From contig JAKSPD010000004.1 of the NCBI GenBank assembly GCA_024405115.1, forward strand, positions 1 through 64,000: a DNA stretch of 64,000 nt, in the 5' to 3' direction. The translations under genes were made by a program, and so were the position numbers. Under the pieces are notes generated by a model that was given only the letters and a program-made list of their open reading frames with translations, made no database searches and was not told where the DNA came from. This DNA is from Lachnospiraceae bacterium. GTDB lineage: Bacteria > Bacillota > Clostridia > Lachnospirales > Lachnospiraceae. Of this stretch, positions 1 to 8,615 are shown piece by piece; the stretch's first letter is position 1; each line of letters begins with the position of its first letter.

Positions 1-686
1 GTTTTTGAAAGCTCGGTCGTGGTAGCTTCGGCAAGCATGTTCAGAACAAGCTCCAACGTGGACATGTTATCCCGCAGGTTCTCTTTTTTGAGACCCTTTA
101 GATTCTTATACTGCCGTGTGGACATACCCGACCAGGCTCGTGTAATCTCGTCGGTCAGGATCGCATACTCCACGCCTTCTTTGACGCCGCGGTTCTGCCA
201 TTCATCGGTCAGCTCCTTGCGTACTTGAATCGCCTGCAGGCGCTGATTGATCCATTCACGGGTATAACCTTTTTTCAGATAGGTTTCAAGCGCTCGTTCG
301 ATTGTGATTTCCGGATCAATCGTTTCTTCGATCCGATCGCGTCCGACCTGAGCCAGCCACATTTTGAAAGGCTCCGCCTTTTTGGATGGGATAGATTGAA
401 TGATACGAAGAAGCTGCTCCGTAGTTGCGACATCGGTGAGACGGTGTCTTCCATCAGATGCTTTCAGCTTCAACTGCTTACAATTTGTAAGCAGTTGAGC
501 TGCACCTTCTGCCAACATTCTTTTTTTCAAAACTGCCCAATATGTACTGGCGTGTCTGGCATCAGGCTGATCTGTAAGAATGCCAACTACATCGACAATG
601 GAGAAGTACCATTCTTCTTCCGTTTCATTCCATGCGGTGCGGATGGGCTGGTCTTCGTACAATTCTATCTTTTCATTCTCAGACAT
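1..686 (-). CDS. Bro-N-type antirepressor-like protein, 3' end cut by window edge
   Basis: The frame stays open from an ATG at 686 to the first base of the window, giving 228 residues with no stop. The start is preceded by GGAGG at good spacing. The N-terminal part (EEEWYFSIVDVVGIL, then a K/R-rich segment and LKASDGRHRLTDVA) resembles the Bro-N domain of phage antirepressors. The next part carries blocks common in chromosomal Bro-N proteins (AEPFKMWLAQVGRDRIEE, then REWINQRLQAIQVRKELTDEW). Bro-N proteins bind DNA and are often prophage-borne. It lies 23 bases downstream of the XRE regulator and probably shares its transcript. Function beyond DNA binding is inferred. The C-terminus is outside the window. 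Confidence 0.75.
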   Translation of the reverse strand, partial: MSENEKIELYEDQPIRTAWNETEEEWYFSIVDVVGILTDQPDARHASTYWAVLKKRMLAEGAAQLLTNCKQLKLKASDGRHRLTDVATTEQLLRIIQSIPSKKAEPFKMWLAQVGRDRIEETIDPEITIERALETYLKKGYTREWINQRLQAIQVRKELTDEWQNRGVKEGVEYAILTDEITRAWSGMSTRQYKNLKGLKKENLRDNMSTLELVLNMLAEATTTELSK

Positions 687-709
687 TTCTATATCCTCCA
701 TGCCGAATC

Positions 710-1075
710 TTATTTGTATTCGCTGACATCTTCCCGCATCATCTGTTTGAGGGTATCTTTCAGTCTTTCATTCATGGGCGTACCGGATTCAAAGCACATT
801 TCAATGAATTTGTCCATCTCCGGATAGCTCTTTTCGATCTTCGGCTTGTTCTCCAGATACAGCCCATGCGGGTTATCTGTCCTTCCGAAAATATAATCCA
901 GAGAGACATCAAAATACTCCGCATACTTCATCAGAATCTCTGCCGGAACCGTGGATTCGTCGTTTTCGTATTTGTAAATGCTGGACTGTCCGACACCAAA
1001 AGTCTTGCCCATCTTTGCCTGTGAAAGCTGAACTGTCCCCCGAAGCTCCCGCAGGCGTTCACCGATTATTTTCAT
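710..1075 (-). CDS. XRE-family helix-turn-helix transcriptional regulator
   Basis: This 121-residue protein starts at the ATG at 1075, which has GGAGG seven bases upstream; an upstream in-frame start at 1132 would overlap the promoter. Residues about 5-60 form a Cro/C1-type HTH (GERLRELRGTVQLSQAKMGK, then GVGQSSIYKYEND) with the usual helix-2/helix-3 pattern and a following FDVSLDYIFGRTD segment typical of XRE repressors. The C-terminal 50 residues are charged and not recognised. It probably represses its own promoter and the downstream Bro-N gene, as in phage or ICE control regions. That role is inferred. Confidence 0.8.
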   Translation of the reverse strand: MKIIGERLRELRGTVQLSQAKMGKTFGVGQSSIYKYENDESTVPAEILMKYAEYFDVSLDYIFGRTDNPHGLYLENKPKIEKSYPEMDKFIEMCFESGTPMNERLKDTLKQMMREDVSEYK

Positions 1076-1103
1076 TGCTAATCCTCCATGTTGTTCTATT
1101 ACA

Positions 1104-1132
1104 AGTATAACGGAAACATCTCGGAAAGTCAT
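1104..1132 (-). promoter_or_regulatory. Candidate promoter of the XRE/Bro-N pair
   Basis: ATGACT (1132-1127) and TATACT (1109-1104) are separated by 17 bases, about 30 bases upstream of the XRE start codon. The spacer holds a repeated TTTCCG-like half site that could be the repressor operator. Only sequence match supports this. Confidence 0.4.
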
Positions 1133-1401
1133 TTATTACTTGATATTAAACATCTATTCTAAAACAGATTTTGCATGACAAAAATAAGCGCCGGAACGGT
1201 GCGCAGCCGCTGTCCATGTTGTACTCACAGGATACCATTTCATTCATGTCAAATACCTCTTAAAATCGATCAGATACTGTAGGTGGTATAATTTATCGAC
1301 TGCGGAATTTCGTTTGCAAAAACAGGGGTCGTTACTCCTGTTTTGGATCGCAGAACGCGGAATAGAAGGGCGGATGACTACAAAACGATATCTTCGATGC
1401 A
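1133..1401. other. Intergenic region, little recognisable content
   Basis: No convincing gene is seen. There is a 33-codon minus-strand frame (1247-1146) with an AGAGG seven bases upstream, but it has no recognisable homology. There is also a short inverted repeat around 1320-1346 (AAAACAGG / CCTGTTTT). The composition suggests the decayed edge of the mobile segment beside the tRNA. Confidence 0.3.
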
Positions 1402-1444
1402 CAAAAGAAAACCGAACCCTTGACCGATTGGTCTAAGGTTCGGA
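1402..1444 (-). terminator. Rho-independent terminator after tRNA-Ala
   Basis: On the minus strand CCGAACCTTAGACC pairs with GGTCAAGGGTTCGG around a 4-base loop, followed by TTTTCTTTT. It lies just 3' of the tRNA and would end the transcript carrying the D-threonine-aldolase-like gene and the tRNA. Confidence 0.85.
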
Positions 1445-1454
1445 TAATCTTTAA

Positions 1455-1527
1455 TGGAGATAAGGGGGCTCGAACCCCCGACCTCTGACTTGCGAAGCCA
1501 GCGCTCTCCCAGCTGAGCTATATCCCC
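1455..1527 (-). tRNA. tRNA-Ala (anticodon CGC)
   Basis: The minus strand folds as a full cloverleaf. The acceptor GGGGATA pairs with TATCTCC, the D arm is GCTC...GAGC, the anticodon stem CTGGC/GTCAG holds the loop TTCGCAA (anticodon CGC, alanine), and the T arm has the loop TTCGAGC. The discriminator is A and CCA is not encoded. Its 5' end is one base from the stop of the upstream CDS, so it is probably processed from a shared transcript. Confidence 0.93.
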
Positions 1528-1528
1528 T

Positions 1529-2596
1529 TTAACGCGAACATCCCCGCGCTGTTATCTCGAGACGGTCAACTACCTTTCCGCCGCGAACGAAGTACATTTT
1601 ATCATATAAATTTACCGTTGAACAGCAGTGACCGGGAATTAAAAGAACTTTTTCCCCGTTCTTAAGTTCCGTGTCGGGATCAAAAAGCTTTACATGCTCC
1701 TCGTTGGCATCCACAAGACTGCATCTGACGGGAGTGCCCTCCAGCTTAAGTACGGCGGGCATACCCTGGTCAACACCGATGGATTTTACTCCGGCATCAA
1801 GCATCACGCGGTTTCCGCGTACACTGACCACTGTTGACAGGACATACAGGGAGTTTTTGAAGGGCAGGTTCTGGAGCCCGCCATACGTGGAATCGAGAAA
1901 AAGATAACTTCCCGCCTGAAGTTCCGTATAAAGTCCTCCGGCTGCCTTTATGACTGCCGTACCCGTACTCCCGCCAGAGATGTCCAGGTCTTTCGGAAAG
2001 CCGTGCTCAATCAGTTTTTCTTTGAGTGCCCGGATTTTCTGCTGTTCCTTTTCCGTGTGCTCACGGCGTTCCTCTTCAGTCACCATATGCGACACATGCC
2101 CCGCGTATGCCTGAATACCCGCATACTTTAAGCCCGGAAGTTCCCGGATCAGTTCAGCTGTCTCAATATATTCCTCATCGTCTTCTATTCCGCATCGGCG
2201 CATGCCGATTTCATACTCCACATAGCAGTAAACCGTGGACCCGCAGCTTACGGCTGCCGCCGATAACGCCCTGGCATTATCTTTATCATCCACGCAGATG
2301 ATCAGGTGACATTTTTTCGCCAGAAGCGCCACACGGAATATCTTTTCCCCATCCGTTATCTGATTCGCGATGAGGATGTTCTCAATCCCGGCATCGCAGA
2401 GGTCCAAAGCCTCTGAAAGCTTAGCACATGTTATTCCCACTGCGCCGTGCTCTATCTGTCTTCTTGCGATTGCGGCACACTTATTAGACTTATAGTGCGG
2501 TCTTAACTTAAGGGTCGTCCCTGAAAGAAGACTTGTCATGGCATCCATGTTGGCTTCAAAAATATCCTTATCAACTATTAATGCGGGAGTCTCCAT
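1529..2596 (-). CDS. D-threonine aldolase / D-serine dehydratase-like PLP enzyme
   Basis: A 355-residue protein of the fold-type III (alanine-racemase-like) D-threonine aldolase family. The N-terminus TPALIVDKDIFEANM and the PLP-lysine motif LRPHYKSNK (about residues 31-39) match the family. Later motifs are VEYEIGMRRCGI, DISGGSTGT (phosphate binding), ELQAGSYLFLD and a C-terminal PGHCC segment that supplies metal-binding His and Cys. Known members cleave D-3-hydroxy amino acids or dehydrate D-serine with PLP and a divalent metal in the cytoplasm; exact substrate is not determinable. An AAAGGA precedes the ATG. It is followed after one base by tRNA-Ala and then a terminator. Confidence 0.85.
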   Translation of the reverse strand: METPALIVDKDIFEANMDAMTSLLSGTTLKLRPHYKSNKCAAIARRQIEHGAVGITCAKLSEALDLCDAGIENILIANQITDGEKIFRVALLAKKCHLIICVDDKDNARALSAAAVSCGSTVYCYVEYEIGMRRCGIEDDEEYIETAELIRELPGLKYAGIQAYAGHVSHMVTEEERREHTEKEQQKIRALKEKLIEHGFPKDLDISGGSTGTAVIKAAGGLYTELQAGSYLFLDSTYGGLQNLPFKNSLYVLSTVVSVRGNRVMLDAGVKSIGVDQGMPAVLKLEGTPVRCSLVDANEEHVKLFDPDTELKNGEKVLLIPGHCCSTVNLYDKMYFVRGGKVVDRLEITARGCSR

Positions 2597-2649
2597 TGTG
2601 TTTCCTTTCCAAAAAGCAAATGCCGGTTAAACGGATGCTGCTTTGTAAA

Positions 2650-2665
2650 TGTTTCACGTGAAACA
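2650..2665. promoter_or_regulatory. parS: parS-like ParB binding site
   Basis: Perfect 16-bp palindrome TGTTTCACGTGAAACA, matching the bacterial parS consensus. It overlaps the last codons and stop (Cys-Phe-Thr-stop) of the FAD oxidoreductase gene, so the TGA stop lies inside the site. Confidence 0.85.
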
Positions 2666-4003
2666 ATTTCTTGCCACAAATATTCCGCTTGCGGATGCGT
2701 GGCTTAATGAATGTGTAACGCCTGAACCGTCACCGATTACATAAAGTCCCGGGATATTGGTACACAGGTTCTCATCAAGCTTTACTTCCATGTTGTAGAA
2801 CTTAACTTCCACTCCGTATAAAAGTGTATCATCGTTAGCCGTTCCGGGTGCGATCTTATCAAGCGCATGGATCATCTCGATGATTCCGTCAAGAATTCTC
2901 TTCGGAAGAACAAGGCTTAAATCTCCCGGAGTTGCCTTAAGTGTGGGACGTACGGTGCTTTCTTCAATACGGCTTACGGTTGAACGTCTTCCCCTCTCAA
3001 GATCTCCGAAACGCTGTACGATGACACCGCCTCCAAGCATGTTTGAAAGACGTGCGATAGACTCACCGTATCCGTTTGAATCCTTAAACGGCTCGGAGAA
3101 ATGCTTTGAAACAAGAAGGGCAAAGTTGGTGTTGGCTGTCTTCATGTTCGGGTCTTCAAATGAATGTCCGTTAACGGTCACGATTCCGTTAGTGTTCTCG
3201 TTAACCACCCATCCGTTCGGATTCATACAGAACGTGCGGACATTGTCCTCAAACTTCTCCGTCCTGTAAACAATCTTTGACTCGTAGAGCTCATCAGTAA
3301 GGTGGTCGAAAATAACCGCGGGAAGCTCCACGCGCACGCCCAGGTCGACCCTGTTGGACTTTGTCTCTATATTAAGGTCCCTGCATACCTTTTCCATCCA
3401 CTTTGAACCGCTTCTTCCAACTGAAAGTATTACACGGTCCGCCTTTACGCTTCCGCCTTCATAAACGACTTCAAATCCTTCCCTGACCTCGGTAACAGGC
3501 GTGTCAAAGATGAACTCGGTGCCCTTTTCACAAAGCTCATTATAAAGATTCTCAAGAACTATATAGTTTATGTCTGTTCCGAGATGACGTACCGATGCAT
3601 CCAGAAGATTAAGCTTGTTCTGCATGCAGAGCTTTTTAAACCTGCTTCCGGCGGTCGTGAACATCTTAGTGCCTTCTCCGCCATGAGACATGTTGATATC
3701 GTCAACATATTTCATGAGCTCGATGGCCTGTTCTTTTCCTATATACTCATACAGGTTTCCGCCGAAATCGTTTGTTATGTTATATTTTCCATCTGAAAAT
3801 GCTCCTGCTCCGCCAAAACCGCTCATGATGGCACACTGGCTGCAGTTAATGCAGTGATCGGGACTGGGGCAGCGGCGCTTTTTAAGCTCATGTCCCTGTT
3901 CAAAAACCACTATCTTAAGTTCGGGATAAAGCTTTTTCAGCTCATAGGCAGAAAAGATTCCGCCCGGTCCCGCTCCCACTATTGCTACATCGTATTTATT
4001 CAT
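2654..4003 (-). CDS. FAD-dependent oxidoreductase (COG2509-like)
   Basis: A 449-residue flavoprotein. A Rossmann FAD-binding motif VAIVGAGPGGIFSAYEL is at residues 6-22. It has a Cys cluster (CPSPDHCINCSQCAIMSG, about 46-63) followed by GFGGAGAFSDGKYN, as in the uncharacterised FAD-dependent dehydrogenase family. The C-terminal FAD motif is LYVIGDGSGVTHSL, with a SHASASG follow-on. No signal peptide or membrane segment is seen, so it is cytoplasmic. The physiological reaction of this family is not established. The Cys cluster might hold a metal or Fe-S centre, but that is inference. The terminal codons coincide with a parS site. It is probably co-transcribed with the VOC gene upstream. Confidence 0.8.
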   Translation of the reverse strand: MNKYDVAIVGAGPGGIFSAYELKKLYPELKIVVFEQGHELKKRRCPSPDHCINCSQCAIMSGFGGAGAFSDGKYNITNDFGGNLYEYIGKEQAIELMKYVDDINMSHGGEGTKMFTTAGSRFKKLCMQNKLNLLDASVRHLGTDINYIVLENLYNELCEKGTEFIFDTPVTEVREGFEVVYEGGSVKADRVILSVGRSGSKWMEKVCRDLNIETKSNRVDLGVRVELPAVIFDHLTDELYESKIVYRTEKFEDNVRTFCMNPNGWVVNENTNGIVTVNGHSFEDPNMKTANTNFALLVSKHFSEPFKDSNGYGESIARLSNMLGGGVIVQRFGDLERGRRSTVSRIEESTVRPTLKATPGDLSLVLPKRILDGIIEMIHALDKIAPGTANDDTLLYGVEVKFYNMEVKLDENLCTNIPGLYVIGDGSGVTHSLSHASASGIFVARNCFT

Positions 4004-4052
4004 TAAGATATATACCTCATGTCAGACTCAGAACAGTCTTAATCTGTTCTTC

Positions 4053-4445
4053 TTACAGGTTCTGGTTGAATTCAATCTGCTCACCGCAGGGGCTTACTAC
4101 CTTAAAGTAACGGCAGCCGTGCTCCCAACGGCTGGGGATTGCTTCGATTCCGTTTGTTGAAACCGCGAAACCGTGCTCAACGCAGTATTTATAGTCAGCT
4201 TCTATATCCGTTGATGTAAGTGCGATGTGGTCCACCTTTCCCTGGATGGCGGGATCCATGCCTGCCTTCTGATAAATTTCGTAGGTAACGTCGCCATTTG
4301 TCACAAACCATGTATAGTAGTCGCCGTGTGAACTCTTGAACTTGCCAAGAAGCTTATATCCAAGTTCTTCCATGTACCACTTTGCATTCTTTTCTGAATC
4401 CACACACATAACACCGATGTGATCTAACTTTCTGTCCTCAAACAT
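4053..4445 (-). CDS. VOC superfamily (glyoxalase/dioxygenase fold) protein
   Basis: 130 residues forming the paired beta-alpha-beta-beta-beta units of vicinal-oxygen-chelate proteins. LDHIGVMCVD at the N-terminus and VDHIALTSTD in the middle begin the two modules, and the end EQIEFNQ supplies a Glu. The metal-ligand pattern His/Glu/His/Glu appears present (LDHIG, YEIYQ, VDHIA, EQIEF), which suggests a metal-dependent enzyme rather than a drug-binding protein. The substrate is unknown. The start ATG has GAGG upstream. It sits between the zinc-ribbon membrane gene and the FAD oxidoreductase in one minus-strand series. Confidence 0.75.
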   Translation of the reverse strand: MFEDRKLDHIGVMCVDSEKNAKWYMEELGYKLLGKFKSSHGDYYTWFVTNGDVTYEIYQKAGMDPAIQGKVDHIALTSTDIEADYKYCVEHGFAVSTNGIEAIPSRWEHGCRYFKVVSPCGEQIEFNQNL

Positions 4446-4498
4446 TTTTATGCCTCCTCGTATTCAATAGCGCTTTGCGCCGTATGTTTACTTCACAA

Positions 4499-4526
4499 TT
4501 CACGGCCGGCCCGGGCCATCCGTGAA
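4499..4526 (-). repeat. Intercistronic GC-rich hairpin
   Basis: TTCACGG and CCGTGAA flank a GGCC-CG-GGCC core with one 2-bp mismatch, giving a stable stem-loop between the zinc-ribbon gene and the VOC gene. No U-run follows, so it is more likely a processing or stability element than a strong terminator. Confidence 0.55.
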
Positions 4527-4559
4527 TGTTACATGTTAATGAAATATCTCCGGATCTTT

Positions 4560-6200
4560 TCACCATCCAAACGCCGTAAGATAACACATTACACAGAAAG
4601 CCGCAATGGCAAACCAGGTTGCAAGGCAGAGCGGAGGTACAAACAGAAGCCCCGCCACGACCTTTAATGCCTCCCTGACCTTTTCCGCAGTCAGCTTTAC
4701 CTTTTTCCTGTAACGTTTTCTGCTTCCATCCTCATTTATGACATATATCCACGGCCTGTCATAAAGGCTGACTATGCCATATACTATGAAATAAACCGGA
4801 ACCGTGGGCACCGTTATGCAGAACCACACGGCGGAACCTCCCGGCGTGAGCCTTCCAAAATCAAAACCGTTAAGAAACAGCGCAATGATTACAGGAAGGA
4901 AAATGGCAGCCATACACAAAAGAACTGTCAGTGCCATCCTGCCGGTTGAACGGAACAGGTATGACACGGCTTCGGTTTTTCCGTCAAGCGTTTCAAAGAA
5001 TACCGGTCCCTCCACCTTTCTCGAAAGCACCCTGTCACTTGGCACAAGTCTTCCCCTGTCCCTGCGGAACGTCTGTTCCCCGGATGTAAATATCTTCCTG
5101 AATTTTGTAATTCCTCCACGATACTGGTTGAAATCCCCAAACATGCACAGGTATACGATCAGGTAGAACACGCCCAGGGCCCCGGTAATCGTAAGGCTCT
5201 CGCCGATTTCAAAACCGGAACGCCAAAGTGCAAGGAATGTTGCCCCGATGGCCAGAACGAGAACAAGAAGACCCGAAAGCCACCATGGAAGTGAAACAAA
5301 AAAAGATTCCTTTTCCGCAAGGACGCTGACTTTACCTGTCTGACCGTTCACAGCCGCCTGTATGTTTCCGTTTTTAATATAATAGACAGGAAGGAGTACC
5401 GGGAGCTTTATCACGGAATCCGCCTTCGTCATGACATTTAGTTCATGAGTCCCCCACATTTTCTGAAGTGACGGGGTGTAATTCTTTGAAACCTCATCGC
5501 GAAGCCTGCTGTCTATCTTATTCTTGTCAATGTCCGTAACCTTTACCCTCTGTCCGGCCACATACCCGAAATCAAATTCCTCCATTGCTTCCAGGTCAAA
5601 GGGTTCCATTGCATCAAGCAGAATGTTGTCAAGCTGCCCGGAACAGTTAATGAACTCGTCTTTTATGAAACCTCCGAATTCATATTTGCGCGTCCCTTTA
5701 GTACAGCTCACGCTTCCCTTTACCGGTCCGCTCACCATCTCATAAGGAAGATAAAAGCCTTTCAGCTCCTGCTTCGCGGAAAGCAGGTTCCGGGCCTCCC
5801 TTTTCATATGGTTTTTCCGGCACCATTCGGCAAGTCTTTCCTGCGCCTCGTCTTCAGTTACTGAAAAGGGAATCACGCTTACCGGCATGTCATCCCTGTA
5901 AAGGAACTTTTTCCTCGCCAGACTCCTTCCACAGAATGCACAGTTTGCAAGTGCCTCGTTTTCCTCAAAAATAATTGTCGCCCCACATCCGGTGCAGGAG
6001 CTCTGCATAAGCGGGAAACTTTCGGCATTGTTTCTCATCTTCTGAAGGCTTTTTTTCTTAAACTCCTGCTTTTCGTTCAGGGCATCTTCGATTTCGACCT
6101 TTCCACCACAGTAGCTGCATTTATAGACCTGCCGTATAATGTCATACCTGGCAGGTGCCCCACAGGAAGGACAGTGAATGTTTAAAATATCGTTTCCCAA
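4560..6200 (-). CDS. Double zinc-ribbon, multi-pass membrane protein of unknown function
   Basis: 546 residues. Two CxxC...CxxC zinc ribbons lie near the N-terminus (IHCPSCGAP...CSYCGG at about 8-35 and SCTGCGATI...CAFCGR at about 69-92). A soluble region of about 200 residues follows, then about five hydrophobic segments (about 300-325, 335-355, 420-445, 455-475 and a C-terminal one near 515-540). It resembles Clostridia proteins annotated only as TFIIB-type zinc-ribbon proteins. No catalytic motif was found. It starts one base after the mgtE stop, so it is translated with mgtE from one transcript. A role linked to the membrane or to ion homeostasis is a guess from position only. Confidence 0.7.
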   Translation of the reverse strand: MGNDILNIHCPSCGAPARYDIIRQVYKCSYCGGKVEIEDALNEKQEFKKKSLQKMRNNAESFPLMQSSCTGCGATIIFEENEALANCAFCGRSLARKKFLYRDDMPVSVIPFSVTEDEAQERLAEWCRKNHMKREARNLLSAKQELKGFYLPYEMVSGPVKGSVSCTKGTRKYEFGGFIKDEFINCSGQLDNILLDAMEPFDLEAMEEFDFGYVAGQRVKVTDIDKNKIDSRLRDEVSKNYTPSLQKMWGTHELNVMTKADSVIKLPVLLPVYYIKNGNIQAAVNGQTGKVSVLAEKESFFVSLPWWLSGLLVLVLAIGATFLALWRSGFEIGESLTITGALGVFYLIVYLCMFGDFNQYRGGITKFRKIFTSGEQTFRRDRGRLVPSDRVLSRKVEGPVFFETLDGKTEAVSYLFRSTGRMALTVLLCMAAIFLPVIIALFLNGFDFGRLTPGGSAVWFCITVPTVPVYFIVYGIVSLYDRPWIYVINEDGSRKRYRKKVKLTAEKVREALKVVAGLLFVPPLCLATWFAIAAFCVMCYLTAFGW

Positions 6201-6201
6201 A

Positions 6202-7638
6202 TTAACCTCCGATGTGGAGTACCTTTATCAGAAGTATCCATGCCATGCTGTAGTAAGTCACTACACCCACAAGGTCGTTAAGCGTGGTGATTAATGGGCC
6301 TGACGCAACGGCAGGGTCTACGTTTATCTTCTTAAACAGCATGGGCGTTATCGAACCCATGATGCTTGAAATTACCATTGCCAGAAGAAGCGAAAGTCCC
6401 ACGCAGGCGGAGATTGCAAATGCATCCGATGCCGTAAGGCCTTTCCCAACAATGATGTATACCCCGATAAGCGCGGTCGAAACGATGGCCAGTATAAGTC
6501 CGTTTGCAAATCCAATACGGAGCTCCTTGAAGATAAACCCTATCTTCTGCTTTCCCGTAAGGTTCTCATCCATAAGGACACGGATTGTTACAGCCAGCGA
6601 CTGAGTGCCCACATTACCTGCCATGTCAAGGATCATCGACTGGAAGAACATGACTATCGTAAGACTTGCGATGACCTTCTCAAAGCTTCCAATAACGGTT
6701 GACACGAGTATGCTCAGTCCCAGAAGTATCAGAAGCCAGGGAAGACGCTTGCCCATTGACTTCTTTAAAGGCTCATTAAGCTCCTCCTCGGAAGAAAGAC
6801 CGGCCAGCTTTGCGTAGTCCTCACTCATGGCCTCGTCTACTACCCATACCACGTTCTGTGAAGTGATTACTCCCAGAAGCTTATTCTGATTGTCGAGCAC
6901 CGGAATGATATTTTCAGAATAATCCTTAAGCCTTTCGATACAGTCGTCAATTAACTCATGTCCGTATACATATGGATAGGAATACATTATCAGTTCCTCT
7001 ACCCTTTTGTCCTCCGGTGCGACCAGAAGGTCCTTAAGGTCCAGGGTTCCCACATACGTCTCATTCTCGTCAATGACTATCATTGTTGAGATGTTGTCGC
7101 TGTCATCCTCCCTTGCCTGACGGACAAGCTCATCCATTGCCTCCCTTGCGGTGACCCCCTCGGAAACCGTTATGTAGTTCGTGGTCATGCGGCTTCCTAT
7201 CTCGTCATAGTCGAAAGACGCTAAAAGGGCGATGTCTTTTTTTGCATCGTCGTCCAGAAGGTCAATTAGTATCTGCCTCTTATCCTTTTCTATCTCCTTT
7301 AATATGGCGACAGCCACGTCAGGCTCCATACGGCTTACGACCGATGCGGCCTTTTTGGCATCCATCTCCTTAAGACACACAGCAGCATCAGATTCCTCCG
7401 CATACTCAAGTACAGATGACAGGGTATCTATGCTGAGTACTCTGTAAAGCTTCTGCCTTTCCGCATCCGAAAGACCCGAAAGAACCTCCGCAATATCATT
7501 TTCATGATAATCCAGAAGTCTCTCGTTAATTATTTTGGGCGAATCATTAGAGCGGAGGATGCTTATTATCTCTTTACTGTAATCCGGCCTCTCAATTATC
7601 TCTTCCCCCAGAGGGGTTTTTTTCTCAATGTTTTCCAT
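6202..7638 (-). CDS. mgtE: Magnesium transporter MgtE
   Basis: 478 residues with the MgtE layout. The N-terminal MgtE_N superhelix (about 20-125; VSRMEPDVAVAIL and LLDDDAKKDIALL) is followed by two CBS domains (about 135-260; SRMTTNYITV, LLGVITSQNVVWVVD) and five membrane helices from about residue 295. It contains the conserved pore and Mg-site regions (DMAGNVGTQSLAVTIRVL and a final domain with DPAVASGPLITTLNDLVG, including the transport-site Asp). Mg2+ channel gated by cytosolic Mg2+ in the inner membrane. No leader long enough for an M-box riboswitch separates it from the aldo/keto reductase gene upstream (35 bases). Confidence 0.95.
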   Translation of the reverse strand: MENIEKKTPLGEEIIERPDYSKEIISILRSNDSPKIINERLLDYHENDIAEVLSGLSDAERQKLYRVLSIDTLSSVLEYAEESDAAVCLKEMDAKKAASVVSRMEPDVAVAILKEIEKDKRQILIDLLDDDAKKDIALLASFDYDEIGSRMTTNYITVSEGVTAREAMDELVRQAREDDSDNISTMIVIDENETYVGTLDLKDLLVAPEDKRVEELIMYSYPYVYGHELIDDCIERLKDYSENIIPVLDNQNKLLGVITSQNVVWVVDEAMSEDYAKLAGLSSEEELNEPLKKSMGKRLPWLLILLGLSILVSTVIGSFEKVIASLTIVMFFQSMILDMAGNVGTQSLAVTIRVLMDENLTGKQKIGFIFKELRIGFANGLILAIVSTALIGVYIIVGKGLTASDAFAISACVGLSLLLAMVISSIMGSITPMLFKKINVDPAVASGPLITTLNDLVGVVTYYSMAWILLIKVLHIGG

Positions 7639-7673
7639 GAGCGTTCCTTTTTAAGCCTCATATTTTCAAAATA

Positions 7674-8615
7674 TCAGGTGTGATTGAACCATACTCCGGG
7701 ATTTAAAACATTTGCAGGTGTATCCTTAAATGCCTCATGAAGGATTTCCATCTGCTCCTTCGTAAGCTCCTTTACCTTATCCATCATTTCACAGTTAAGC
7801 TCAACGTGCTTTTCCGTATCGCAGCCAAGTACCGCGCAGGTAATTCCGGGTACTGAAAGTATGAATGACATTGCAAGTACTGAAGGCTCCATGTCAAATT
7901 CCTTACAGAGCTCATTCCAGCGCTTAACCGTGGGAATGCAGAATGCCATCCTCGGGTCAAGGTCCTCCGGTGTATGGAACACCAGTCCCTGAAGGAATGT
8001 GGAACGTGCAAATATCTTCATTCCTGCATCTGCAATCTTTCTGATGCCGCCATCATCTATACGTGTCCAGTCAAATACGTTAAGCGGGATCTGTGTCACG
8101 TCAAAGCCTGATTCCGCAATCATGCCGTAGTCATGGCGTGAATAAGCTGAAATTCCGCTTACCCTGTACATTCCGTCACGCTTCATCTCCTCAAAGATCT
8201 TACGGAGTGCATCCGCATCTTTTTCGTAGTCCTCAAAATCGTGAAGCATGAGGCAGTCAAGTGTTTCCATCGAAAGTTCCTTACGGCAGCCTTCCGTCTG
8301 GAAAAGCACGTCGTCACGGAGAATGTCATATGAACCGTGCTTTAACGGTCCTATCTTTGTAATTATGAAGGGAAGCTCCTTTCCCTCAGCCTTCTGCCTT
8401 AAAAGCCAGTGTCCGATGACCTTCTGGGAATCACCGTAGTTATTGGCCGTGTCAAGGTTGTTGACACCCATCTCCATGGCGCGGTCAAGCATCTTAAGGG
8501 CCGTCTCCTCTGAAGGCTTGTCGCTGTCAACTCCAAGGCCGTATTTCATTCCAAGCTGTACCGTTCCAAGCTGGAAGGATGAAAGCTTTTTACCGTCTAA
8601 TTCAAAATATTTCAT
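7674..8615 (-). CDS. Aldo/keto reductase family protein
   Basis: 313 residues with a TIM-barrel AKR pattern. LGTVQLGMKYGL starts the barrel, GVNNLDTANNYGDSQKVIG carries the catalytic Asp and Tyr, and LDCLMLHDFEDY supplies the conserved His region. The C-terminal LGCDTEKHVELN segment is typical of NADPH-binding. The catalytic Lys is in the expected strand (IITKIGP). It should reduce a carbonyl with NAD(P)H; substrate unknown. The start overlaps the SGNH hydrolase stop by four bases (ATGA), so the two are translationally coupled. Confidence 0.85.
   Translation of the reverse strand: MKYFELDGKKLSSFQLGTVQLGMKYGLGVDSDKPSEETALKMLDRAMEMGVNNLDTANNYGDSQKVIGHWLLRQKAEGKELPFIITKIGPLKHGSYDILRDDVLFQTEGCRKELSMETLDCLMLHDFEDYEKDADALRKIFEEMKRDGMYRVSGISAYSRHDYGMIAESGFDVTQIPLNVFDWTRIDDGGIRKIADAGMKIFARSTFLQGLVFHTPEDLDPRMAFCIPTVKRWNELCKEFDMEPSVLAMSFILSVPGITCAVLGCDTEKHVELNCEMMDKVKELTKEQMEILHEAFKDTPANVLNPGVWFNHT

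Noticed and set aside
225..827. Plus-strand 200-codon frame at the window start
   Set aside because: It is the antisense shadow of the Bro-N frame, which has a ribosome binding site and clear homology on the minus strand.
1146..1247. Small 33-codon minus-strand frame with AGAGG
   Set aside because: No homology and no conserved features; kept only as a remark in the intergenic entry.
4499..4526. Strong palindrome as an IS end or operator
   Set aside because: No transposase or matching copy in the window; it is more likely an intercistronic hairpin.
7639..7673. M-box riboswitch upstream of mgtE
   Set aside because: Only 35 bases lie between the preceding gene and mgtE, too short for the element.
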